NCBI GenBank assembly: GCA_964457225.1
Contig: CAYWEM010000013.1
Location: forward strand, 14,970-78,969
Source: CAYWEM01 sp964457225
GTDB taxonomy: Bacteria; Acidobacteriota; Aminicenantia; UBA2199
Direction of reading: 5' to 3'
DNA length: 64,000 bases
The translations under genes were made by a program, and so were the position numbers. Below the pieces are notes generated by a model. It was not told the DNA's origin and made no database searches. It worked only from the letters and a program-made list of their open reading frames with translations. Below, one piece after another: positions 52,083 to 60,318 of the stretch (the stretch's first letter is position 1; every line of letters starts with the position of its first letter).

Positions 52083-55000
52083 ATGACTAAAAACGTTCTG
52101 CTGGTTGAATACGATGACAAGACCATTCAGTCGGTCAAGGCCATGCTGGACGGTCCTTCGTTTGAAGTGTTCGTGGCTGCTGACAGTGAGGTGGCCAAGA
52201 AAATCCTCTCCCAGAGACAGGTGGATATACTCATCACCGCGGCCCTGCTGCCCCGCCATCACGGCTTCGAGCTTTCGCAATGGGTGGCCCAGCATTATCC
52301 CCAGACCAGGATCATCATCATCAGCGGCATATACCGCGCCAGTGAATACCGCAACCAGGCCATCGGCCAGTTCAGAGCCGATGATTTCTTCGAAAAACCC
52401 CTCGAAGGAGCGGCGTTCAAGGCCAGGGTGCTCGAATTGCTGGGGCTCCGGGAAGAAGACCTGGCCCCGTCCGAGGGTTCTTCAACCACCAAGCTGAAGC
52501 CGATTCTGGACCAGGCCGCCCCGCCGCCGCTGGAAGAGTTGATTGCCGAAGAAAACAAGCTGACCTCCGAAGACATTTTCGGGGATATAATTGAGAGAAT
52601 CGATACCCCCCAGTTTGAAATCAAGCTGGATGACGCCGAACCTCAGGCAGCCGTTGAACCGCCGCCGGCGCCTCGTCCCCCGGCTCAGCCGCAGTTGCCG
52701 GTAGAAAGGGCCGAGCCGGAAGACATTCCGCTCACGGTCAGTCACGAGCGCGATGATTTCGCCACCATGACCCTGCCGGTGGAAGATCTGCAAATCGAGA
52801 AATCTCCGGAACCGCCCGCGGCTCCGGAAACGAAAGAGCACGAGCCGGTTCAGCTGGAAGCCCCTTTCCAAATCGAGTCTTCAATCGAAGAACCTCTTCA
52901 GCAGGCTCCGCCGCCGGAAGCAATACCGGTCATTACGCCTGAACCGGCCAAGACCGCCGGCCGCAAAACCCGCGATCTTGACCTGGACAACCTGCTTCAG
53001 GACATCAAGGACAAAACCGATGCCGGCAAGTACCGCAAGCTTGAGGAAGATATATCGAGGCGCTTCGAGGAAACACTTTCCGGCCTGGGACTGAAGACTC
53101 CCGAAACCCTAAGGAAAGCACCCTCCGCTGAAGCTCCGCAACCGGCTGTTCCGGAAAAAAAGGCCGAAGAGATAAAACCGCCCGCTCAGGAGAAAGGGGA
53201 AGCCCCTCCGGAAAAAACTGCGCCTGAAAAAAATGAGCCGGTCGGGATCACCGGGCAAAAAACTGTTGAACCAGACCCCGAGCAGAACGGGACCCTGCCT
53301 GAAAAAATCGAGCCTGCCAACCAGGTGGGTGATTACATACTGCTGGACATGATCGCCCGCGGCGGCATGGCTGAAATCTACAAGGCCAAGAAAAAGGGAG
53401 TCAAGGGCTTTGAAAAGGTGATCGCCATCAAGAAGATCCTTTCCAGTTACGGCGAGGACGAAAAGTACATCGAGATGTTCGTCGACGAAGCCAAGATCGC
53501 CGCCCAGCTGTCACATCCCAATATCGTGCAGATTCACGATCTCGGCAAGAAGGACAGTTACTATTTCATCGCCATGGAATACGTTGAGGGCAAGGATCTG
53601 CGACGCATTCTGAACCGCCTCAATGAAAAGAACAGGCGCCTGCCCGAGGAACTCTCTCTGTACATTACCATGCAGATGCTCGAAGCCTTGAATTACGCCC
53701 ACCGGGCCACCGACGCCATGGGCAACCGTTTGGAAATAGTACATCGCGATATTTCACCGCCGAACATAATGATTTCGTATCCCGGGGACGTCAAGCTGAC
53801 CGATTTCGGTGTTTCCAAGGCGGCCATTAAAATGCACCAGACCCTGGCCGGCGCGCTCAAGGGCAAGGTACTCTACATGTCGCCGGAGCAGGCCCGCGGG
53901 GAAAAAAGCATCGACCAGCGGGCCGACATCTATTCAGTCGGCCTGATTCTTTTCGAATTGATCACCGGAAAGAAGCTCTACCTGGCCGCAGCCGATTACT
54001 CTGAGATGGAAGTGCTGTCCAGGGTGCAGAAAGGAGAGGTGATTGCTCCTTCCGAAATAAGCGGCGACATCGATCCCGATCTCGAGGCGATCATCATGAA
54101 GGCGGTCAACAAGGACCGGGAAGACCGATACCGTGATGCGGCTGAAATGCTGTCCGCCCTGGATGAATACCAGCGGACTCATTTCAGTGCCGCGGCCGGC
54201 AGTACTCACCTGGGACACTTCATGGTCAGCCTGTTCAGTGATGAAATCGCGGCCAAGGCCATCAAGGTCGATCTCAAGAGCCTGCCGGGCAAACCCATTC
54301 AGCGCCTGACACCGGAGCCCAAGGTGAAAAAAGATCAACTGACCGAGTTGATCCCGGCTCCTCCGCCGGAAAAACCGCCGCTGGAGAAAGTCTCCAAGAC
54401 GGAACCCAAGGCGGTGGCGGCCGACAGAAAAGAGCCGGTGGAAAAAACGGTCAAGCCGGTTAAAAAGGAAGTTTTTTCCAGCCTCGGGCTCGATGAGGAA
54501 AAGAAATCCGGCTGGTGGAAATGGCTCCTGCCCCTGTTGTTACTCCTGGCGGTCGGCCTGTTTTTCATGCTGAAACCGGGAAGCGGGGATAAAGAAGCCT
54601 TGCCGGTCCCCGTGCCGGCGGTCCAGGAAGCAGAAAGCACAGAGCCGCAGCTCAGCGAGGAAGAAGCCGCGGCCGCCGCGGAAGCCGCGCGGCTTGAAGC
54701 GGCCAGGCTGGAGGAGAACAGGCTGGAGGAAGAGCGCCAGGCCGAAGCAGTACGCCAGGCTGAAGAAGAACGCCAGGCTGATTTGACCCGACGCCGCCAG
54801 GAAGACCGGGATCGCCGCCAGCGGGAAGCAGAAGAACAGCGCCTCCGCGATGAGGAGCAAGCCCGGCTGCAGCAGGAGGCCGAAGCCCAGGCCGAGCGTG
54901 ACCGCCTGGCCCGTGAGCAGGCCGAAGCCCAGGAAAGGGAACGACTGGCCGAGGAAGAACGGCGCCGTGAAGAACAGCGTCGCGTGGAAGCCGCCAGGGC

Positions 55001-55304
55001 CAGGGAAGGCGACGTAGTGCCTCTCTCGGAAGTTCAGCGCGAACCTGGGGGGACGTCTACACCCAACCCGGTCATTCCCCAGAACCTGATCAGCCTGCTG
55101 CCCTCAGATCAAACCGTGGTGGCCAGCTACCTGATCGATCATCGCGGCAACGTCGAATCAGTACGCCTGGTCAGGCAGACGCCCCTGGCCCAGGTCAACA
55201 AGATCATTCAGGATACGATCATGACCTGGAAATTCACTCCGGCCGTCAAGGACGGGGTGAACGTCAAGGTCTGGAAGACCTTTACCATGACCATAAGAAG
55301 ATAA
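52083..55304 (+). CDS. Pseudo-receiver / Ser-Thr kinase / TonB C-terminal fusion protein
   Basis: 1073 residues in a rare order. Residues 1-120 are a response-regulator receiver fold (acidic Asp11-Asp12, conserved Lys in FEKP), but the phosphoacceptor Asp is Ala53 (DILITAALLP). A Pro/Glu-rich linker follows (125-410). The kinase domain (415-700) is complete: RGGMAEIYKA, Lys450, HRDISPPN with Asp556, DFG at 574-576, SPEQ. The HRDISPPN form, with Ser in place of Lys, is frequent in myxobacteria-like kinases. A membrane helix lies at 811-832, then a long Glu/Arg coiled coil (860-975), and a TonB C-terminal energy-transducer-like domain (995-1073). The kinase faces the cytoplasm and the TonB domain the periplasm. 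Confidence 0.9.
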   Translation: MTKNVLLVEYDDKTIQSVKAMLDGPSFEVFVAADSEVAKKILSQRQVDILITAALLPRHHGFELSQWVAQHYPQTRIIIISGIYRASEYRNQAIGQFRADDFFEKPLEGAAFKARVLELLGLREEDLAPSEGSSTTKLKPILDQAAPPPLEELIAEENKLTSEDIFGDIIERIDTPQFEIKLDDAEPQAAVEPPPAPRPPAQPQLPVERAEPEDIPLTVSHERDDFATMTLPVEDLQIEKSPEPPAAPETKEHEPVQLEAPFQIESSIEEPLQQAPPPEAIPVITPEPAKTAGRKTRDLDLDNLLQDIKDKTDAGKYRKLEEDISRRFEETLSGLGLKTPETLRKAPSAEAPQPAVPEKKAEEIKPPAQEKGEAPPEKTAPEKNEPVGITGQKTVEPDPEQNGTLPEKIEPANQVGDYILLDMIARGGMAEIYKAKKKGVKGFEKVIAIKKILSSYGEDEKYIEMFVDEAKIAAQLSHPNIVQIHDLGKKDSYYFIAMEYVEGKDLRRILNRLNEKNRRLPEELSLYITMQMLEALNYAHRATDAMGNRLEIVHRDISPPNIMISYPGDVKLTDFGVSKAAIKMHQTLAGALKGKVLYMSPEQARGEKSIDQRADIYSVGLILFELITGKKLYLAAADYSEMEVLSRVQKGEVIAPSEISGDIDPDLEAIIMKAVNKDREDRYRDAAEMLSALDEYQRTHFSAAAGSTHLGHFMVSLFSDEIAAKAIKVDLKSLPGKPIQRLTPEPKVKKDQLTELIPAPPPEKPPLEKVSKTEPKAVAADRKEPVEKTVKPVKKEVFSSLGLDEEKKSGWWKWLLPLLLLLAVGLFFMLKPGSGDKEALPVPVPAVQEAESTEPQLSEEEAAAAAEAARLEAARLEENRLEEERQAEAVRQAEEERQADLTRRRQEDRDRRQREAEEQRLRDEEQARLQQEAEAQAERDRLAREQAEAQERERLAEEERRREEQRRVEAARAREGDVVPLSEVQREPGGTSTPNPVIPQNLISLLPSDQTVVASYLIDHRGNVESVRLVRQTPLAQVNKIIQDTIMTWKFTPAVKDGVNVKVWKTFTMTIRR

Positions 55305-55326
55305 AAAAACAGCGAGGAGAATAACC

Positions 55327-55560
55327 ATGGAAAAACTTTCCAACGAAGCCCAGCAGTTCTACAGCGGGACCCTTAAAGAGGCCAAGAAGCAGATCGAAAT
55401 CATCGATGCCAAGATAGAAGAAGAACTGGCCAGGGTCAAGGAACTGATCAACAACCTGCAGGAGCAGAAAAAAGCCGTGCGCCAGATCTACGACGGTGCA
55501 GCCCGAGTGCTGAACGTCAAGAACGAATTCGAGGAAGAGGAGCAGGGCGAGGCCAAGTAG
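55327..55560 (+). CDS. Small coiled-coil protein
   Basis: 77 residues, almost wholly helical and charged (KLSNEAQQFYSGTLKEAKKQ, then ELARVKELINNLQEQKKAVR), with an acidic C-terminus. No family recognised. GCGAGGAG precedes the ATG. It lies 22 bp after the large kinase gene and may be a partner of that protein's own coiled coil. Confidence 0.65.
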   Translation: MEKLSNEAQQFYSGTLKEAKKQIEIIDAKIEEELARVKELINNLQEQKKAVRQIYDGAARVLNVKNEFEEEEQGEAK

Positions 55561-55579
55561 AACGCGGTCCTGCGCCGCC

Positions 55580-56872
55580 GTGAATTACAAAGCGGCACTG
55601 CTTTTCCTGGAAAGAGCCCAGGCTGAAAACCACAAGCTTTCCCTGGCCAATGTCAGCAACCTGGTGGCCGGCCTTGAACTCAAATCGCAATCTTTCCCAT
55701 GCTTTTACATCCAGGTGGGTGGAACCAACGGCAAGGGCAGTACCAGTCACATGCTGGCCTCCATCCTGCGGTGGGCCGGCTTCCGAACCGGGCTGTTCAC
55801 TTCTCCGCACTTGTCCGACCCCAGGGAAAGGATAGCCGTTGACGGCCGCATAATAGGCAAACGTGATTTCGGCCTGGCCCTGACCCGGGCCCGGGAACAT
55901 GCCGAAACCCAGGTGGCCGCCGGCCTGGCCGAAGCCATGCCGACTTATTTTGAAACAATGATGCTGGCCGCCCTCTTCCATTTCCGCCTCAACCGGGTGC
56001 AGGTTGCGGTCATGGAAGTAGGTTTGGGCGGCCGCCTGGATGCCACCACGGCCCTGCCCTCCAGCCTGAAAATAATTACCAATGTCAGCCTTGATCATCA
56101 GCATATCCTGGGGCCGGGTATCGAGGCCATAGCCGCTGAGAAAGGGGCCATGGCCAGGCCGGGAGTCCCCTTGCTGATAGGCTGTCGAAAATCGCCCCGG
56201 GCCCGGGCCGTCCTGGCCGCCTGCGCCGCCCGGGCCGGCGCACCCCTGCACCTGGCCTTCGGCCCGGGGACCGGGTTGAAAGCCTGGAGTAACGGCAGGG
56301 GAACGCAAGCCGTTTACTACAGCGGTCTTAAAAGATACGAATTCCGCCTGGGGATTTTCGGCCGCCACCAGGCGGAAAACGCCGCCCTGGCCATCAGGGC
56401 GGTTGAAGTGCTGAATGACGGCGGACTGGATATCCCGACTTCGGCTGTTCGCGCGGGACTGGCCGGGATGAAGATGCCGGCCCGGATCGAGGTTTTTCCC
56501 GGCCGGCCGGAAGTGATCATCGACGGCGCCCATAACCGGGCTTCAACAGAAGCCCTGGCGGACTGGCTGAAGGAAAGAAACGGGCCGGCTCCGACCCTGG
56601 TGTTCGGCGTGCTGGCCGACAAGGAATACCGGGTCATGGCCGCCCTGTTGGCGCCCCTGGTGCGCCGGGTGGTGCTGACCGAGCCGGCCAGCAGCAGGAA
56701 ACTGGCCGCTTCCAGGTTGAAGCCTTTTTTCAGCGGCTGTGATATCATGGTGGCGGAAGATCCCCGGGTCGCCCTGGAAATTGCCAGGCGTTTCGAGGAA
56801 CCTGTACTGGTTTGCGGTTCGCTTTACCTGGCCGGGGTGCTCAGGCAAATCTGCTCAAGAGGAGTGAAATGA
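55580..56872 (+). CDS. folC: Bifunctional folylpolyglutamate synthase/dihydrofolate synthase
   Basis: 430 residues. Mur-ligase family: P-loop GGTNGKGST near 47-55, TSPHLSDPRERI, EVGLGGRLDAT and DGAHNRAS are all present. Adds glutamates to folates or joins dihydropteroate to glutamate. GTG start at 55580, with no good ribosome binding site, probably coupled to the upstream reading. Overlaps the next gene by the ATGA/ATG pair at its stop. Confidence 0.94.
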   Translation: MNYKAALLFLERAQAENHKLSLANVSNLVAGLELKSQSFPCFYIQVGGTNGKGSTSHMLASILRWAGFRTGLFTSPHLSDPRERIAVDGRIIGKRDFGLALTRAREHAETQVAAGLAEAMPTYFETMMLAALFHFRLNRVQVAVMEVGLGGRLDATTALPSSLKIITNVSLDHQHILGPGIEAIAAEKGAMARPGVPLLIGCRKSPRARAVLAACAARAGAPLHLAFGPGTGLKAWSNGRGTQAVYYSGLKRYEFRLGIFGRHQAENAALAIRAVEVLNDGGLDIPTSAVRAGLAGMKMPARIEVFPGRPEVIIDGAHNRASTEALADWLKERNGPAPTLVFGVLADKEYRVMAALLAPLVRRVVLTEPASSRKLAASRLKPFFSGCDIMVAEDPRVALEIARRFEEPVLVCGSLYLAGVLRQICSRGVK

Positions 56873-57564
56873 TGGCGGAAGAAAAGTTCAAGGCGGTTGA
56901 AGAAGAATACCAGAGACTCAAGACCATGCTGGAACAGGGCCGGATCGATGCCGAACACATGAAGGCCGAGCTGAAGAAACTGCTGGTCCAGGATGAACAG
57001 GGACGATACTGGATGGTCGGCGGCCGCAGCGGGGAATGGTACCTGCACGAAAACGGGCAGTGGCGCAGGACTGATCCGCCCCGGGCCGCGGTCGAGGCCA
57101 TTACCGTTGAAACGCAGGTCCGGGCTGAGCCTGTTTCCCTTGAAGATCCGCCCCAGGCCGCACCGGCGCGGGAAGAAATCCGACCGCAAGCTGATAAAAA
57201 GTTCGTCCCCCAGCCGCCCTTGCGGCGTCAAACGGTGCAGACTGCATCCGAATCGCCCCGCTCCCTGCTGATCAAGTCATTTTCACCCTGGTCGCTGCTC
57301 TTCTTCCTGGGAGGCCTGGGACTGGTCATCGGGGTGATCTGGGGCGCGCTTTTCGGTATTTTCCCTATTCTCAACGAATTGCTCGAATACTTTCCGCAGA
57401 TGATCAGGGATACCAGGGGCAAGCTGGCCGGGGGACTGATTTTCGCTTTCCTGGGCGGCCTGGCCGGATTCATTTCCGCCGGCCTGGCCGGGTTCCTGCT
57501 GGCCCTGCTTTACAATGTAAATGCCTTTATCTTCGGCGGCATCCGCATCAGGACACGTTCCTGA
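56872..57564 (+). CDS. Membrane protein with an N-terminal regulatory-like cytoplasmic region
   Basis: 230 residues. Residues 1-45 form a helical hairpin region (EEKFKAVEEEYQRLKTMLEQ), then GRYWMVGGRSGEWYLHENGQW, a small domain seen in uncharacterised bacterial regulators. A Pro-rich linker leads to two membrane helices (about 152-175 and 197-225). Start at 56872 is 7 bp after GAGGAG; 56869 is 3 bp upstream in frame. It is coupled to folC by overlap. Confidence 0.65.
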   Translation: MAEEKFKAVEEEYQRLKTMLEQGRIDAEHMKAELKKLLVQDEQGRYWMVGGRSGEWYLHENGQWRRTDPPRAAVEAITVETQVRAEPVSLEDPPQAAPAREEIRPQADKKFVPQPPLRRQTVQTASESPRSLLIKSFSPWSLLFFLGGLGLVIGVIWGALFGIFPILNELLEYFPQMIRDTRGKLAGGLIFAFLGGLAGFISAGLAGFLLALLYNVNAFIFGGIRIRTRS

Positions 57565-57580
57565 AGCATGTCTTGAGACG

Positions 57581-57706
57581 GTGAATCCCTGGCATGACAT
57601 TCGCTTTTACCTGCTGGTGGTGTCGATTTTTGTCCCCCTGTTCTGCTATATCTGCCTGCTGAGCAGGTGCAACCGGGGCAATCGTTCCCATGACCGAAAA
57701 GAGTAA
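57581..57706 (+). CDS. Possible small membrane protein, 41 residues
   Basis: A GTG-started frame with one hydrophobic helix (FYLLVVSIFVPLFCYICLL) and a basic tail, 16 bp after the preceding gene in the same direction. No homologue recognised and the ribosome binding site is poor. Included because the frame is hydrophobic, positively tailed and intact. Confidence 0.3.
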   Translation: MNPWHDIRFYLLVVSIFVPLFCYICLLSRCNRGNRSHDRKE

Positions 57707-57717
57707 CAGTTGTTACT
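57702..57717. promoter_or_regulatory. Inverted repeat, possible activator-binding site
   Basis: AGTAACA (57702-57708), 2 bp, TGTTACT (57711-57717). It lies about 88-103 bp before the start predicted from the sigma-54 element at 57778, where enhancer-binding activators usually sit. Confidence 0.4.
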
Positions 57718-57777
57718 GTTTTACACATTGTAATGGAGCTGAAAAGCTGAAAATTCAGTTTCATCAAGGTTTCTAAC

Positions 57778-57794
57778 TTGGCAGAATAATTGCT
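57778..57794 (+). promoter_or_regulatory. Sigma-54 promoter for the minor pilin operon
   Basis: TTGGCAGAATAATTGCT: GG at 57780-57781 and GC at 57792-57793 are separated by the invariant 12 bp, and it differs from the YTGGCACGrNNNTTGCW consensus at only two positions. Predicted start 57805, ten bases before the ATG at 57815; AGGAG lies between. No sigma-70 pair with acceptable spacing was found here. Confidence 0.72.
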
Positions 57795-57814
57795 TAATAT
57801 TATCAGGAGCAGAC

Positions 57815-58288
57815 ATGCTGAAAAAAAAGAACGGTTTCACCGTGGTTGAATTGATGGTCGTCATCGGCATGATCGGCATTCTGGCGGCGGCGAGTTTCAG
57901 TTATTCGATGCGCCAGGCCGAACGCTGGAACCTGCGCCAGACGGTCCGGGAAGTCAGCGCCACCTTTCACGGCATCAAGCAGCGCGCCTCGCGCCAGAAC
58001 CTAATGCACCGGATTGAATTCAACTCCGGCGGGCTGGCCACTTCCTTCCGGGACCAGAATGGAGTCTGGCAAAACCTGGATCGGGTGGAACTGCAGGGCA
58101 AGGTCAGCTTTGAATCCCTGCCGGCCGATTTCTGGGTCAATTCCCGGGGCATGCTGGTCGATCCGAATACCGGCCAGTTGGTCGCCCGCAACCTGGTTCT
58201 GCGTTCGCCCAAGGGCGGCGCATTCGACCGCATCATCATCAGACTGCTGCCTTACGGGGGGGTGCAAATTGAAAGACAGTTCATTTAG
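57815..58288 (+). CDS. GspH/FimT-family pseudopilin
   Basis: 157 residues. Class III prepilin signal KKKNG/FTVVELMVV, cleaved after Gly, with Glu at mature position 5 and a 20-residue hydrophobic helix. The mature domain is the size and form of FimT/GspH minor pilins, which prime the type IV pilus and in some cases bind DNA. First gene of a five-gene operon behind a sigma-54 promoter. Confidence 0.88.
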   Translation: MLKKKNGFTVVELMVVIGMIGILAAASFSYSMRQAERWNLRQTVREVSATFHGIKQRASRQNLMHRIEFNSGGLATSFRDQNGVWQNLDRVELQGKVSFESLPADFWVNSRGMLVDPNTGQLVARNLVLRSPKGGAFDRIIIRLLPYGGVQIERQFI

Positions 58289-58661
58289 GAAAAACGACGG
58301 CTTTACTTTCGTTGAAACCCTGGTATCGGTTTCGATCCTGGCCTTCGTCATCGTCGGCGTGGTGCTGATGAGCGCCGCCCACATTCGTTCCAATTCCTTT
58401 ACCAGCCATCATACCCGCTCGGTCCAGCTGGCCGAGGACGGCCTGGAATGGCTGCGCCGCCTTGATTACAATTCCGAGCTGATCAACGCCAACGGCCGGG
58501 TCGATAATTTCGGCGATATAGTCCGTTATCCCGACTTCAGGCGCGCCTACACTGTCACCTGGGGGGCGGAGCTGAGTACTTTGCAGGTCAGCGTGACCTG
58601 GCGCTCGCGCGGCCGCGACGCCGCGCCGGTGGTGCTGACCTCCATGAGGACCCTGCAATGA
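58269..58661 (+). CDS. PilV-like minor pilin
   Basis: 130 residues. TTG start at 58269, 20 bp inside the previous gene, with a run of G (58256-58262) as ribosome binding site. Prepilin motif KNDG/FTFVETLVSV with Glu5. The remainder, ending RDAAPVVLTSMRTLQ, resembles PilV/PilI-type minor pilins. ATGA overlap with pilW. Confidence 0.8.
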   Translation: MKDSSFRKNDGFTFVETLVSVSILAFVIVGVVLMSAAHIRSNSFTSHHTRSVQLAEDGLEWLRRLDYNSELINANGRVDNFGDIVRYPDFRRAYTVTWGAELSTLQVSVTWRSRGRDAAPVVLTSMRTLQ

Positions 58662-59788
58662 AAACGTTAAAAGCGGAAAAGGAAAACTCCAGGAGCCGCC
58701 GGTCCGGTTTCACCCTGGTCGAGGTGCTGATCGCCTCGACCATCATGCTGGTCGTGGTCATTTCAGTCTACAACATGATCCTCTACACCCAGCGCACCCA
58801 CCTGACCGAGGGGCGGCGCCTGGACATGCAGCAGGCCGCCCGGGCCTTCGAGCAGTTGTTCAACGACCAGGTACGCGGAGCCGGCACGATACTCAACCTG
58901 ATGCACACTCCCGGTTTCCTGGGAGCCCAGCCGCCGTTTACCGGCCTGCTGGCGCTGAACAACGCCGCTTACCCTGACGGCCTGATCGCGGCCGCCGGTG
59001 ATCCGCACGCCGTGACTTCCCTGACCGGCGATTACACTCCGGGTGATGCCAGCCTGAATGTGATCAGCACCGACCGGGCCGACGACGGCACCCCGGCCTG
59101 GGCGGTCGGAGACATCGGCCTGGTCATGCGTGACAACGGTTTTTACGTCTTCCTGGTCGAAGCCGTGGCCGGTACCGTGCTGACCGCGCGCACTGAGGCG
59201 GTTTATTACTCCGGCCTGCTCAACACGGCCAATTACAACGACCCGCTCGACGAGCAGTACGGGCAGGACGGCAACACCAACGATTACCCGGCGGCCAGCC
59301 CGGTAATCAGGCTGGACTACTTTTCCATCTACCTGGCCGTGGACAATGCCGACGGCTCACGTTCCCTGACCCTGACCACCGATTGCCAGGGTATAGCCGA
59401 CGTGCTGGGCAACCCCGGCCTGCAGCGGGCCGTGGTGCTGGTGCCCGAGCTGGAAGATTTGCAGATCGCCTGGGTCAGCCGCGATGAACCGCCGCAGTTC
59501 TGGGCCGATGCCGATGTCACCCGGGCCGATCCCTGTCCGCCGGGAGGTGAGAACCAGTCTCTCTGCATTGAGTTCATCGATATGTTCCGCAACCGCAACC
59601 TGGCCAGCGCCCGGGTCAGCGTGCTCTTTCGCACCGACGAGGAACGCGAGAAAAGGGCGGGCAGCGGCATAGTCTATCCCAAGCCGGCCATGGGCGACCG
59701 GCCCGCGGCGACTATCGGCCCGGCCAGGTACCATTACTTTTACCTGGAAAACGAAATACTGATGCGAAATTATGACATAATCTACTGA
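58658..59788 (+). CDS. pilW: PilW-family minor pilin
   Basis: 376 residues. Prepilin peptidase motif RRSG/FTLVEVLIAS with Glu5 and a long hydrophobic helix, then a large beta-rich domain typical of PilW (RLDMQQAARAFEQLFNDQVR near 54-73). PilW, PilX, PilV and FimU form the tip complex that carries PilY1. Coupled to the PilV-like gene by ATGA. Confidence 0.88.
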   Translation: MKTLKAEKENSRSRRSGFTLVEVLIASTIMLVVVISVYNMILYTQRTHLTEGRRLDMQQAARAFEQLFNDQVRGAGTILNLMHTPGFLGAQPPFTGLLALNNAAYPDGLIAAAGDPHAVTSLTGDYTPGDASLNVISTDRADDGTPAWAVGDIGLVMRDNGFYVFLVEAVAGTVLTARTEAVYYSGLLNTANYNDPLDEQYGQDGNTNDYPAASPVIRLDYFSIYLAVDNADGSRSLTLTTDCQGIADVLGNPGLQRAVVLVPELEDLQIAWVSRDEPPQFWADADVTRADPCPPGGENQSLCIEFIDMFRNRNLASARVSVLFRTDEEREKRAGSGIVYPKPAMGDRPAATIGPARYHYFYLENEILMRNYDIIY

Positions 59789-59800
59789 AGGGGAGGCGGA

Positions 59801-60304
59801 GTGAAAAACAAAGCTATAATCGATAAATTGGCCGAGGAGCAGGGCTCCACCCTGGTGCTGGTGCTGATCGCCGCCCTGGTGCTTTCCCTGCTGGGCATTT
59901 CCGCCCTGACCCAGAGCACCACGGAAATCTCCATGTCGCGCAATTTCCAGGCCGACAAGACCGCGCTCTACGTGGCCGACGGCGGCATAGCCTTCGGCAT
60001 CAACGAACTACGTGACACCATCGACCCCTCGGCGGTGACCGTGGATGAAACCATGCCGCAGGTCCAGGGCAGCGTGACCTTTCGATCCGGAAGCATGAAC
60101 GATACCGCCGCCGTGCCGGTGCAGGCCTTCCGTTCCTTTCCGCCGCCGCCGCCGCGCGGCATGTCGGTGGAACTGAGCGGTGAGATCGGGGTGACCATCA
60201 CCGCCTGGCAGCTGCAGATAGCCTCCCAGGTGGCCGGCCGCTGGCGCGGCCTGACCCGCAAGGAACTCGAGACAGTGGTGGCCCTGATGTCACCCGAGTA
60301 CTGA
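59801..60304 (+). CDS. pilX: PilX-like minor pilin
   Basis: 167 residues, GTG start preceded by GGGGAGG. The N-terminal EEQGSTLVLVLIAALVLSLL is the PilX N-terminal pattern, in which Gly precedes a polar residue and the helix. It also has SMSRNFQADKTALYVADGGI, the usual PilX continuation. Contains PPPPPP near residue 107-112. Confidence 0.85.
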   Translation: MKNKAIIDKLAEEQGSTLVLVLIAALVLSLLGISALTQSTTEISMSRNFQADKTALYVADGGIAFGINELRDTIDPSAVTVDETMPQVQGSVTFRSGSMNDTAAVPVQAFRSFPPPPPRGMSVELSGEIGVTITAWQLQIASQVAGRWRGLTRKELETVVALMSPEY

Positions 60305-60318
60305 AAAGGAGAATCATC

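Noticed and set aside
57702..57724. Terminator at the inverted repeat before the pilin operon
   Set aside because: The stem is short and A/T-rich with a 2-base loop and the following T-run is interrupted (TGTTTTAC); its position fits an activator site better.
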